64,000 nucleotides of DNA from Zhengella sedimenti (GTDB lineage Bacteria > Pseudomonadota > Alphaproteobacteria > Rhizobiales > Rhizobiaceae). The stretch lies in the NCBI RefSeq assembly GCF_046506625.1, contig NZ_JBKFFP010000001.1, forward strand, positions 992,001 through 1,056,000, written 5' to 3'. Below are positions 1 through 7,901 of this stretch, piece after piece (position 1 is the first letter of the stretch; each line of letters starts with the position of its first letter). The position numbers and the translations under genes were made by a program. A model generated the notes under the pieces. It saw only the letters and a program-made list of their open reading frames with translations, searched no databases and was not told where the DNA came from.

Positions 1-893
1 TCCAGCACATGGCGGTTACCCTCCAGCCCGTAGGACCAGATGTCCGGGCCCATCAGGGACCGGGCGCGGGCAAGGTTGTCTTCCACGAAGGGCATGGTGA
101 CCTTGGTGGCGGAGGTGTCGGCCAGGGCCTCCTCGGCCATCCGTTTGGCCTGTGTGAAGGCTTTCAGCAAGGCGCCGGGCAGCCAGGGATGCGCATCAGC
201 CAGCGAGCGGCGCAGGCCCAACACATGCATGATGGGGAAGATGCGGGTCTTGCGGTAATAGGCCTCGGCCTCGCCGACCGTGTCGGCGAACAGCCGGCCG
301 ATCATGGGATGGCCCTCGTCGAAGCAGCGCGGCGCGCGCGGGCCGACAAAGCCGTCGATCTCGCCTTCGGCCAGCATGGCGTTCAGCGTGGCGCCAGCCG
401 GCGCTTCCGTCATGGTGATGCCGTCAGGCACCGCGACCTTGATCTTCTCGGGCCGGCCGGGCGTATTCATGCCGCCGCGCACCCAGTGGATCGCCGACGG
501 CTTCACGCCGTATTCGTCCTCGAGGATGCCGCGGAACCAGACATTGGCCGACAACTGGTACTCGGCGATGCCGATGCGCCGGCCGCGCAGGTCCGCCGGG
601 GTCTCGATGCCGCGATCCTTGCGCACATAGATGGAGGTGTGGCGGAAGGCGCGCGACAGGAAGACCGGAATGGCCACGTAGTGTGGGTCGCCGCGCGCCA
701 CCGAGATGGAATAGGACGACACCGAGAGTTCCGAAACGTCGAAGGCCTGGTGGCGGAAGGCGCGGAAGAACATCTCCTCCGGCGACAGCGCCATGCAGAC
801 GGGGTCGACGCCGTCGATCTTCACCCGGCCATCGAAAATGGCCCGGGTACGGTCGTAGTCGCCCATGGCGACGGACAGTCTGAGGTCACTCAT
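1..893 (-). CDS. pht5: 4,5-dihydroxyphthalate decarboxylase-like protein (3' end cut off)
   Basis: I translated this frame by hand; it is open from an ATG at 893 to the window edge, about 297 codons, so roughly 30 residues are missing from a family of about 330. It begins MSDLRLSVAMGDYDRT and has the fold of an ABC solute-binding protein, with a central GIAEYQLSAN segment. Pht5-type enzymes have this fold and decarboxylate 4,5-dihydroxyphthalate to protocatechuate in the cytoplasm; they have no signal peptide, and none is seen here. The start overlaps the stop of the upstream dehydrogenase gene by 4 bp (ATGA), which suggests translational coupling. The Rieske oxygenase and reductase nearby support a phthalate role. 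A decarboxylase for a related ortho-dicarboxylate is possible. Confidence 0.8.
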   Translation of the reverse strand, partial: MSDLRLSVAMGDYDRTRAIFDGRVKIDGVDPVCMALSPEEMFFRAFRHQAFDVSELSVSSYSISVARGDPHYVAIPVFLSRAFRHTSIYVRKDRGIETPADLRGRRIGIAEYQLSANVWFRGILEDEYGVKPSAIHWVRGGMNTPGRPEKIKVAVPDGITMTEAPAGATLNAMLAEGEIDGFVGPRAPRCFDEGHPMIGRLFADTVGEAEAYYRKTRIFPIMHVLGLRRSLADAHPWLPGALLKAFTQAKRMAEEALADTSATKVTMPFVEDNLARARSLMGPDIWSYGLEGNRHVL

Positions 894-2098
894 CGTGGTG
901 ACGCCTCCGCTTCGATCTGGTGTTTGAGGCTGACAGGCTGGCCGCTTCGCGCGGACTCCAGGATGGCATGGCAGATTTCGAGGCTGGCCAGCCCCCAGGC
1001 GCCTGTCTGGACCGGGGGCGTGCCGGTGCGAACGGCCGCAACCATGGCATCCGTTACCTCGCGGCGCGGATGGGTGAGCGCCGGGGCGGGGATGAAGCTT
1101 CGTCCGGTATCGCCGTGGACTTCCACGCCATCGGGCGTCAGGCGCAGGTCGGCGCGGTCGCAGGAGACGATGACGGGGCCGAAATGCTCGTGATGCTCCG
1201 CACGAGGGGGCATGTCGCCGGAGCCATAGGTGCGGGTGGATTTCAGCCGCGCTTCCTCATCGGGCGAGGCGACGGTTGCGAGCTTGCGCCGCGCGGCGCC
1301 GTAGGCGTCCGGGTCCTTCGCATTGCCGAGTTCGCCGGTCCAGCCCATCCATTCGTCGCTGTCGAAATGGGCGTATCCGGAGTAGGTGAGCGAGGCGAAG
1401 GCGCCGCCGGCAAAGGCGACGAGCGCGCTGTAGGCACCTTCGGTCGGTCTTTGCGGGTCCCACTTGCCGGCATGGGCGAACACGGTCTCGCCCATGCCGC
1501 CGGCCAGGAGGCGGACGATGTCGATCTGGTGGATCGCCTGGGAAAAGATGACGCCGCCGCCCTTCGCCGTGTCCAGTTCCTCCGGACGGCGGGGGCGGTA
1601 GAGAAAGTCGGTGTAATTGAGCGCGTGGATCATGCGCACGCGGCCGAACCGGCCACTGCGGACGAGGCCGAGGGCGGTGGCGACGGGCGCGTCGAAGCTG
1701 TGGCTCGGTCCGACGATCAGATGGACACCGGCATCCCGGCAGGCCTCCACCATGGCGCGGGCGTCGTCCATGGTGATGGCCATGGGCTTGTCGACGATGA
1801 CATGCTTGCCGGCGCGTGCAGCCGCGATGACGTGTTCGCAGTGCATTCCATGTGGCGTGGCGACGTAGACGATCCCGACGGCAGGATCGGCGCAAAGCGC
1901 GTCCACGTCGGCATAAGTCCGACCACCGAATTCCGCCTTGAAGGCAGCGCGGGACTCAGGGCGCGGCGCGCAGGCCGCGACAAGGCGCAGACGCGGGTCG
2001 TTGCGAAAGGCCGGCAGCATCAGCACGAAGCCGCGGCCCAGCCCGATGACGCCGACGCCGACGGGCACGGTCTCAGAGGTCGAGGACAAGCCTGCCAC
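890..2098 (-). CDS. pht4: Gfo/Idh/MocA oxidoreductase, probable phthalate 4,5-dihydrodiol dehydrogenase
   Basis: This is an NAD(P)-dependent dehydrogenase. The Rossmann motif VGVIGLGRGF lies near residue 15, and the family catalytic Lys is in DKPMA near residue 100. Pht4 enzymes of this family re-aromatise cis-4,5-dihydro-4,5-dihydroxyphthalate. That assignment rests on the neighbours: reductase upstream, Pht5-like decarboxylase downstream. The first usable start is a GTG at 2098, which overlaps the end of the reductase gene by 26 bp. A second GTG at 2068 lies 4 bases past the reductase stop and would put the glycine motif right at the N-terminus. Neither has a strong Shine-Dalgarno, so the start is uncertain. 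The sequence alone cannot fix the diol substrate. Confidence 0.78.
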   Translation of the reverse strand: MAGLSSTSETVPVGVGVIGLGRGFVLMLPAFRNDPRLRLVAACAPRPESRAAFKAEFGGRTYADVDALCADPAVGIVYVATPHGMHCEHVIAAARAGKHVIVDKPMAITMDDARAMVEACRDAGVHLIVGPSHSFDAPVATALGLVRSGRFGRVRMIHALNYTDFLYRPRRPEELDTAKGGGVIFSQAIHQIDIVRLLAGGMGETVFAHAGKWDPQRPTEGAYSALVAFAGGAFASLTYSGYAHFDSDEWMGWTGELGNAKDPDAYGAARRKLATVASPDEEARLKSTRTYGSGDMPPRAEHHEHFGPVIVSCDRADLRLTPDGVEVHGDTGRSFIPAPALTHPRREVTDAMVAAVRTGTPPVQTGAWGLASLEICHAILESARSGQPVSLKHQIEAEASPR

Positions 2099-3023
2099 CC
2101 TTCGAGCGGGAGACGCAGATCATGATGGTGTCGTCCTTCTCCTCGTCCATCAGCACCATGTCGCGATGGTCGGCCTCGCCCGCTATCAACCGTGTCTTGC
2201 AGGTGCCGCACGTGCCGCTCTCGCAGGAACTGACGGTGGGAAAGCCCGCGTCACGCAGGGCTTCGAGGATGGAGCGGTCGGCCGGAACGGTGACGGTGCG
2301 CCCCGATTTCGCCAGTTCCACCTCGAAGGCGGTGTCGTCGGCGCGCACCACCTCGACGGGCTTGAAATCCTCGAAGTTGACGCGGCCTTCCGGCCAATGG
2401 CCGGAGATCGCCTTGATCTCCTCCATCAGCGGCTTGGGTCCGCAGCAATAGACATGCATGGCTTGCGGCTCGGCGAAATGGTCCCAGAAATCATAGACCC
2501 TTGCCGGGTCGCCGCCGTCGTGGTGGACGAGAAGGCGGCTGCCATAGGCCGCGCGCATCTCGTCGAGATAGGCTGTCTCCTCCGCCGAGCGCGTGCAATA
2601 GATGATGCTGAAGGGCTTGCCCTGCTGGTCCAGGTGCCGCGCCATCGCATGGATGGGCGTGACGCCGATGCCGCCCGCGATCAGGAGATATTTGGGGGCA
2701 TCCTTGAGGGCGAACTCGTTTTCGGGCGGTTCCACCGCCAATTCGGTGCCTTCGACCGCTTCATCATGCATGGACTGCGATCCGCCGCGCGATTCCGGCT
2801 CGCGCTTGACCGCGATGACATAGGCCTGCGGATCCTCGCCGGAGCCGACAAGCGAGTAGCGGCGCATGGCGCCCGACGGCGTGCGGACCGTGACATGGGC
2901 GCCCGGCTCATAGGCCGGCAACGCCGCGCCCTCGACGGGAACAAGGGTGAATTCCATGATGGACGGGGTGAGCACACGGCGGCTTTCCACCGTCATGCGG
3001 ATGGCTTCGGCGTTTTCGCTCAT
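2073..3023 (-). CDS. pht2: Phthalate 4,5-dioxygenase-type reductase (FMN, NADH, plant-type 2Fe-2S)
   Basis: This one-chain electron-transfer reductase would feed the Rieske oxygenase encoded divergently. Domains in order: a flavin-binding barrel with RRYSLVG (residues 54-60), an NADH domain with AGGIGVTP (116-123), and a C-terminal ferredoxin with C267, C272, C275 and C303. That order (flavin, NAD, ferredoxin) is typical of class IA reductases such as phthalate dioxygenase reductase. I chose ATG 3023 (316 aa), which has AAAGGA just upstream; a TTG at 3035 with GGGAGG just before it is the alternative. It is first in the leftward unit behind the promoter at 3050-3078. Confidence 0.88.
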   Translation of the reverse strand: MSENAEAIRMTVESRRVLTPSIMEFTLVPVEGAALPAYEPGAHVTVRTPSGAMRRYSLVGSGEDPQAYVIAVKREPESRGGSQSMHDEAVEGTELAVEPPENEFALKDAPKYLLIAGGIGVTPIHAMARHLDQQGKPFSIIYCTRSAEETAYLDEMRAAYGSRLLVHHDGGDPARVYDFWDHFAEPQAMHVYCCGPKPLMEEIKAISGHWPEGRVNFEDFKPVEVVRADDTAFEVELAKSGRTVTVPADRSILEALRDAGFPTVSSCESGTCGTCKTRLIAGEADHRDMVLMDEEKDDTIMICVSRSKGGRLVLDL

Positions 3024-3049
3024 TGGTCCTTTCAAGTCCTCCCACGAGC

Positions 3050-3078
3050 TACTTAGAAAGCTAACTATTGGCTGTCAA
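3050..3078 (-). promoter_or_regulatory. Sigma70-type promoter of the leftward phthalate unit
   Basis: Reading the minus strand, TTGACA (3078-3073) is a perfect -35. A 17-base spacer leads to TAAGTA (3055-3050) as the -10. It lies just upstream of the reductase start. One copy of the repeated operator-like site overlaps its -10. Confidence 0.6.
3052..3065. promoter_or_regulatory. Operator-like site, copy 1 (CTTAGAAAGCTAAC)
   Basis: The core TTAG-N4-CTAA (3053-3064) is an inverted repeat. The whole 14-mer recurs identically at 3113-3126. This copy covers the -10 of the leftward promoter, a position suited to repression. TTAG-N4-CTAA dyads are typical of MarR-type repressors, but no regulator gene of that family lies in the window, so the binding protein is unknown. 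Confidence 0.6.
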
Positions 3079-3082
3079 TGGC

Positions 3083-3111
3083 TGGACGATCCGGTGGCGG
3101 CGATGTAAAAT
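3083..3111 (+). promoter_or_regulatory. Candidate promoter of the oxygenase gene
   Basis: TGGACG (3083-3088), a 17-base spacer and TAAAAT (3106-3111) form a fair sigma70-type promoter. The predicted start near 3118 falls inside the second operator-like site. The -35 matches only four of six consensus bases. Confidence 0.4.
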
Positions 3112-3112
3112 C

Positions 3113-3126
3113 CTTAGAAAGCTAAC
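3113..3126. promoter_or_regulatory. Operator-like site, copy 2 (CTTAGAAAGCTAAC)
   Basis: This is identical to copy 1 over 14 bases, with offset 61 bp. It lies over the likely transcription start of the rightward oxygenase promoter. The pairing of one site per divergent promoter supports coordinated control of both arms of the cluster. Confidence 0.6.
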
Positions 3127-3150
3127 CAGAATCCGCATGCGGGAGGCACC

Positions 3151-4431
3151 ATGCTGACACAGGAAGAAAACGACATCCTCACGCGCGTCGGGCCCGACAA
3201 GCCGATGGGCAAGCTGATGCGCCAGCACTGGACGCCGGTCTGCCTGATCGAGGAAGTGGCGGAGCGCGACGGCACACCGCTGCTCGTGGAGGTGCTCGGC
3301 GAACGCTATGTCGCTTTCCGGGACAGCAATGGCGACCTCGGCCTGCTTGACGAACTGTGTCCGCACCGCCGCGCCTCGCTGGTGCTTGGCCGCAACGAGG
3401 AATGCGGCCTGCGCTGCCTCTATCACGGCTGGAAGTTCGACGTGAAAGGCAATGTCATGGCCATGTCGTCGGAGCCGGAAGGCAGTCCGCTGATGAACAA
3501 GGTCAGGCATCGCGCCTATCCGGTGAAGGAATGGGGCGGTTTCGTCTGGGCCTGGTTCGGCGACCAGGACGCCGTGCCGGAATTTGATCCGCCGGCCTTC
3601 GCGCCGAGGGAAGACACGCCGGTATCGATCCTCAAGATCCGCATTCCCTGCAACTGGGCACAGATCCACGAGGGCCAGATCGACAGCGCCCATTCCTCCA
3701 GCCTGCATTCCTCCGACATGGTGCCGGCGCGGGTGGAGCGGGCCTCGGCGGATGACAAGTCCTGGTACCGCCCGTCGACCGACAAGTCGCCGCGGATGCA
3801 GACACAGACGACAAGCTACGGCTTCCACTACGCGGCAATCCGCAAGCCGATCAGGAACGCCGCCACGCACAACTACCTGCGCGTGACGGAATATGTGGCG
3901 CCCTATTATTCGCTGATCCCGCCCAACAACATGTACAACGTTGCCTCGGTCATCGTGCCCATCGACGACGTGACGACGGCCTTCCACTTCATCGCCTGGG
4001 GCACCGACGAGGTGCCGTCGACAGAGGAGTGGCGCAAGTTCGCCCATGCGCGCAAGGGCATCGACCTGAACGACCGTTGGGAGCCGGTGCGTACGAAGGA
4101 AAACAACTTCCTGCAGGATCGCCAGGCCATGAAGCTCGGCAATTTCACCGGCATCAAGGGCATTCCGAACCAGGATATCGCCATGTGGGTGACGCAAGGG
4201 CCGATCGCCGACCGCTCTTCGGATATTCTCGGCGCCTCGGATCTCGCCATCGTCGAGTTCCGCCGCCTGATGGTGGACGCGGCGCGCAAGGTGGCAGAAG
4301 GCGGCGCGGCCATCGGCACGCAGGAACCGCGCGTGCGGCAGGCGACCATCGCGTCACGCGAAGGCGTCTATCCGAAAGAGGTGGACTGGCGCAGGCTTGG
4401 CGAGGCCGGCGACACCATGGCCGCCGAATAG
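3151..4431 (+). CDS. pht3: Rieske-type phthalate 4,5-dioxygenase oxygenase subunit
   Basis: This is the terminal oxygenase of a ring-hydroxylating system, 426 aa against about 440 for Pht3. The Rieske cluster ligands are C70-x-H72 and C89-x2-H92 (CPHRRASL, CLYHGW). The D-x2-H-x4-H mononuclear-iron motif follows at D178, H181 and H186 (QIDSAHSSSLH). The first ATG has GGGAGG five bases upstream. It probably dihydroxylates phthalate or a close analogue, with electrons from the divergent reductase. No beta subunit is nearby, as expected for this alpha-only group. Relatives include vanillate and phenoxybenzoate oxygenases, so the substrate rests on the Pht4- and Pht5-like neighbours. A strong terminator follows. 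Confidence 0.87.
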   Translation: MLTQEENDILTRVGPDKPMGKLMRQHWTPVCLIEEVAERDGTPLLVEVLGERYVAFRDSNGDLGLLDELCPHRRASLVLGRNEECGLRCLYHGWKFDVKGNVMAMSSEPEGSPLMNKVRHRAYPVKEWGGFVWAWFGDQDAVPEFDPPAFAPREDTPVSILKIRIPCNWAQIHEGQIDSAHSSSLHSSDMVPARVERASADDKSWYRPSTDKSPRMQTQTTSYGFHYAAIRKPIRNAATHNYLRVTEYVAPYYSLIPPNNMYNVASVIVPIDDVTTAFHFIAWGTDEVPSTEEWRKFAHARKGIDLNDRWEPVRTKENNFLQDRQAMKLGNFTGIKGIPNQDIAMWVTQGPIADRSSDILGASDLAIVEFRRLMVDAARKVAEGGAAIGTQEPRVRQATIASREGVYPKEVDWRRLGEAGDTMAAE

Positions 4432-4497
4432 GCCCTGCCGGGCCAAACGAGACAGGCAGCGTTGGGGCTTTTCCGCTTTTCGCTGGAATTGCTCCCG

Positions 4498-4538
4498 CAG
4501 GCCCGCCGGATGGGCGACATCCGGCGGGCCTGTTCTTT
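4498..4538 (+). terminator. Rho-independent terminator after the oxygenase gene
   Basis: A perfect 15-bp stem, with arms CAGGCCCGCCGGATG and its complement (4498-4512 and 4518-4532), encloses a 5-base loop GGCGA. TTCTTT follows. It ends rightward transcription before the convergent CoA-transferase gene. Confidence 0.85.
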
Positions 4539-4552
4539 CACGCGGCCGCCGT

Positions 4553-5647
4553 TCAGGGCTTGAGGGGCTTGAGATCGGGAACCGGGCCGTAGCTGCGCTC
4601 TTCACCGGCAAAACTTGCGCCGGGGGCGGGGAAGCTGACCGGCCCGTTCGGGCTGTCGACGGTGATGCGGCGCAGGTGCGGATGGGCGGAAAGCCCGCCC
4701 ATGTCGTTGACCGAGGCCAGCGCGATATTCGCCCTCGCCAGCCGCTCGATGGCCTCTTCGGCATCGTAGCGGGCAAAGGCATCGGCCACGACGCCGTCGG
4801 TCAGCGACCGGTTGGCCACGCGGGCGACATTGGTGGCGAAGCGCGGATCGCTGGCGAGGCTCTCGTCGCCGATGAAGTCGCGGCACAGGATTGCCCATTC
4901 CCGGTCGCTCTGGATGGAAATGAGGATCGGCGCGCCGGATTTCGGCTGGAAGACGCCATAGGGCGAGATGGAGGGATGGGCCAGACCTATGCGCTGCGGC
5001 GGCTTGCCGCCTTCATGGTTGAGCAGGGGCACGGTCAGCCAGTCGGCCATGACGTCGAACATGGAGACGTTGATGCCGGCGCCCTCGCCGGTGACGGAGC
5101 GGCGGATGAGTGCTTCCAGGATCGCCGCATGGGCGGCAGCGCCGGTGGCGATGTCGACGATGGAAACGCCGACGCGCGCCGGCTCGGACGGTCCGCCGGT
5201 AATCGAGCAGAGACCCGATTCCGCCTGGATCAACAGGTCATAGGCCTTGCGGTCGGCCATCGGGCCGTCCTCGCCATAGCCGCTGATCGAACAGGTGACG
5301 AGGCGAGGGTAATTCCTGCGCAGGCGCGCCAGGTCAAAACCCAGCTTTGCCAGCGCACCGGGCTTGAGGTTCTGGATCACCACGTCGGCCCTGGCGATGA
5401 GGGCCTCCAGCGCCGCCTTGCCCTTTTGCGAGGACAGGTCGAGCGTCACGCTTTCCTTGCCACGGTTCAGCCAGACGAAATAGCTCGACTGGCCCTTTGC
5501 CACGTCATCGTAGCCGCGGGCGAAATCGCCCTCCGGACGTTCGATCTTGACGACATGGGCGCCGGCATCGGCGAGCCGCGATGAGGCGAAGGGCGCTGCC
5601 ACCGCCTGCTCGATGGCAACGACTTCCAGGCCTTCCAGCGGCAGCAT
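4553..5647 (-). CDS. CaiB/BaiF family (class III) CoA-transferase
   Basis: Class III CoA-transferases move CoA between carboxylic acids, often using succinyl-CoA as donor. The N-terminal LEGLEVVAIEQAVAAPFASS and the GYGEDGP segment are typical. D137 in YDLLIQAESG aligns with the catalytic Asp of the family. At 364 aa it is slightly short of the usual 380-410. Its ATG shares one base with the stop of the upstream acyl-CoA dehydrogenase gene (TGATG), so the two are translationally coupled. Together they would activate an organic acid and desaturate its CoA thioester. The acid is unknown. Confidence 0.85.
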   Translation of the reverse strand: MLPLEGLEVVAIEQAVAAPFASSRLADAGAHVVKIERPEGDFARGYDDVAKGQSSYFVWLNRGKESVTLDLSSQKGKAALEALIARADVVIQNLKPGALAKLGFDLARLRRNYPRLVTCSISGYGEDGPMADRKAYDLLIQAESGLCSITGGPSEPARVGVSIVDIATGAAAHAAILEALIRRSVTGEGAGINVSMFDVMADWLTVPLLNHEGGKPPQRIGLAHPSISPYGVFQPKSGAPILISIQSDREWAILCRDFIGDESLASDPRFATNVARVANRSLTDGVVADAFARYDAEEAIERLARANIALASVNDMGGLSAHPHLRRITVDSPNGPVSFPAPGASFAGEERSYGPVPDLKPLKP

Positions 5648-6807
5648 CAGAACGACCTCGGCATTCCGAGAACGTGCTCGGCGACGTAGGACAGGATCAG
5701 GTTGGTGGAGATCGGCGCGACCTGGTAGAGGCGGGTCTCGCGGAACTTGCGCTCCACGTCATATTCGGTGGCGAAACCGAATCCGCCATGGAACTGCAGG
5801 CAGGCATTGGCGGCCTCCCAGCTTGCCTTGGCGGCCAGGTACTTGGCCATGTTGGCCTCTGCGCCGCACTGGCGCCCGGCATCGAACAGCGCGCAGGCCT
5901 TCCAGCGCATCAGGTTGGCGGCCTCGACCTCGATGAAGGCCTCGGCGATGGGGAACTGGACGCCCTGGTTGCGGCCGATGGGGCGGCCGAAGACCTCGCG
6001 CTCGGACACATAGGCGGTCACCTTGTCGGTGAACCAGTAGCCGTCGCCGATGCATTCGGCGGCGATCAGCACGCGCTCGGCGTTGAGCCCGGTCAGGATG
6101 TACTTGAAGCCCTTGCCCTCCTCGCCGATCAGGTTCTCCTCCGGGATCTCCAGGTTGTCGAAGAAAAGCTCGTTGGTCTCGTGATTGACCATGTTGGCGA
6201 TGGGCTTGACCTCCATACCGTTCTTCATCGCTTCCTTGATGTCGACCAGGAAGATGGACAGGCCTTCGGATTTCTTCGCCACTTCCGAAAGCGGCGTCGT
6301 GCGGGCCAGCAGGATCATGTAGTCGGAATGCTGAACCCGGCTGATCCAGACCTTCTGGCCGTTGACGACATAGCGGTCGCCCTTCTTCACGGCAGTGGTC
6401 TTGAGCTGGGTCGTGTCGGTGCCGGTCGTCGGCTCGGTGACGCCCATCGACTGAAGGCGCAGTTCACCGGTCGCCAGCTTCGGCAGGATGCGCCTGCGCT
6501 GTTCCTCGGACCCGTGGCGCACCAGCGTGTTCATGTTGTACATCTGGCCGTGGCAGGCACCGGAATTGCCACCCGCCCGGTTGATCTCCTCCATGATGAC
6601 GGATGCTTGCGCCAGGCCGAGGCCCGAGCCGCCATATTCTTCCGGTATCAGCGCCGCCATCCAGCCTTCGCGCGTCAGCGCATCGACGAAGGCTTCCGGA
6701 TAGCCGCGTTCGGCATCCACCTTGCGGTGGTATTCCGGGGGGAATTGGGCACAGACGGCCCGCACGCCTTCGCGGATATCCTGGTAGTCGTCTTCGAGGA
6801 AGTTCAT
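5647..6807 (-). CDS. Acyl-CoA dehydrogenase, isovaleryl-CoA-dehydrogenase-like base position
   Basis: This FAD-dependent enzyme introduces a 2,3-double bond into an acyl-CoA. It has the full fold: FAD and substrate motifs MGVTEPTTGTD (121-131) and KVWISR (152-157), and a C-terminal FHGGFGFATEYDVER segment. The usual C-terminal catalytic Glu is replaced by Gln (Q362 in RLYQVAPIST). E244 in LNAERVLIA falls where isovaleryl-CoA dehydrogenase keeps its base, so activity is expected. The ATG has GGAGACC eight bases upstream. It is first in a two-gene unit with the CaiB-type transferase and diverges from a LysR regulator. Confidence 0.88.
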   Translation of the reverse strand: MNFLEDDYQDIREGVRAVCAQFPPEYHRKVDAERGYPEAFVDALTREGWMAALIPEEYGGSGLGLAQASVIMEEINRAGGNSGACHGQMYNMNTLVRHGSEEQRRRILPKLATGELRLQSMGVTEPTTGTDTTQLKTTAVKKGDRYVVNGQKVWISRVQHSDYMILLARTTPLSEVAKKSEGLSIFLVDIKEAMKNGMEVKPIANMVNHETNELFFDNLEIPEENLIGEEGKGFKYILTGLNAERVLIAAECIGDGYWFTDKVTAYVSEREVFGRPIGRNQGVQFPIAEAFIEVEAANLMRWKACALFDAGRQCGAEANMAKYLAAKASWEAANACLQFHGGFGFATEYDVERKFRETRLYQVAPISTNLILSYVAEHVLGMPRSF

Positions 6808-6862
6808 TGTCGGGTCTCCGGCTTTCGTCAGGCCTGACTAGCCAAAGCCCATGCATTGCGCA

Positions 6863-6892
6863 AATATATGTTTTGGATAGAAACAAGAACAA
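6863..6892 (-). promoter_or_regulatory. Candidate promoter of the acyl-CoA dehydrogenase/CoA-transferase unit
   Basis: On the minus strand TTGTTC (6892-6887) and TATATT (6868-6863) are separated by 18 bases, in an AT-rich gap between divergent genes. The adjacent TTGCGCAA palindrome (6855-6862) may be part of a LysR site. No clear T-N11-A box was confirmed. Confidence 0.35.
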
Positions 6893-6920
6893 TTCCCTAT
6901 GACGAGGGGCGGGCCTTTCC

Positions 6921-7871
6921 ATGGATGTCAGGCACATGCGCTATTTTCTCGAAATCGTGGAGCGCGGCTCCATCACCGGGGCCGCGCAGAGCCTCAACGT
7001 GGCGCAGCCGGCGCTCTCGCTGCATGTGAAGAACATGGAGGAGCAACTGGGTACGCGGCTGCTGGTGCGCAGCCGTTCCGGGACGGTGCCGACGCAGGCA
7101 GGCGCCCTGCTGGCGCGCCGCGCGCGGACCATCCTCGACGACCTGGCGCGAACGGAGGACGACATCCGCACGCTGGACAGGGACCCTTCAGGTCTCGTGC
7201 GCATCGGCCTGCCGGGCACGATCGGCGGTATCGTCGCATTGCCGCTGCTGGAAGCAGTCCGCGATGCCTATCCCGGCATCCGGCTCAACATCGTGGAGGG
7301 GATGAGCGGTTTCATTTCCGGCTGGCTGGCGGAAGGGCGCGTCGATCTTGCCGTGCTCTACAACAAGGCGCCCACGCGGGAACTCGCTTCCGAACTGCTG
7401 CTGGAGGAGGAACTCGTGGTGCTGTGGCGCGGCGGGCTGGAGTGCCTGCCCGAGATGAGCCTTTCGGGCCTGCGCGGCGTGCCGCTGGTCCTGCCGAGCG
7501 CGGAACACGGGTTGCGCATCCAGATCGAGGCGGTGCTGCGCGAGACCGGTTTTGCGCCCAATGTCGCCGTCGAGATCGATTCCTATGCCAACATCAAGCG
7601 GCTCGTCGCTTCCGGTTTCGGCGCCTCCATCCTGCCGCTGAACACCGTGCGTGACGAGGTGCGCGCGGGAGGGCTTGCGGTCAGCCGCATCACCGGACCG
7701 GGGCTGTGGCGCAGCGTGCATCTCGTGCAACCCGCCACCGGGCCCGGCTCGCGCGCGCAGGAAGCTGTCCGCTCCCTCTTGCAAGACACGGTTCCCGGCC
7801 TGGTTGCCCGCGGCGAGTGGACCGGCGCGCGCCTGCCGGACACGGGCCAGGGCATGTCCGGTTTTCGTTGA
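6921..7871 (+). CDS. LysR-family transcriptional regulator
   Basis: This 316-residue protein has the winged helix-turn-helix at residues 3-60 (ITGAAQSLNVAQPALSLHVKNME) and a periplasmic-binding-protein-like effector domain from about residue 90. It is transcribed away from the acyl-CoA dehydrogenase and CaiB-type transferase genes across a 113-bp gap. That arrangement usually means the regulator controls the divergent operon and its own gene. The effector is likely an intermediate of that pathway, but nothing in the sequence names it. Confidence 0.9.
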   Translation: MDVRHMRYFLEIVERGSITGAAQSLNVAQPALSLHVKNMEEQLGTRLLVRSRSGTVPTQAGALLARRARTILDDLARTEDDIRTLDRDPSGLVRIGLPGTIGGIVALPLLEAVRDAYPGIRLNIVEGMSGFISGWLAEGRVDLAVLYNKAPTRELASELLLEEELVVLWRGGLECLPEMSLSGLRGVPLVLPSAEHGLRIQIEAVLRETGFAPNVAVEIDSYANIKRLVASGFGASILPLNTVRDEVRAGGLAVSRITGPGLWRSVHLVQPATGPGSRAQEAVRSLLQDTVPGLVARGEWTGARLPDTGQGMSGFR

Positions 7872-7901
7872 ACCGCTCCGGTTTTCGCTTTCGCGGCCCG
7901 G

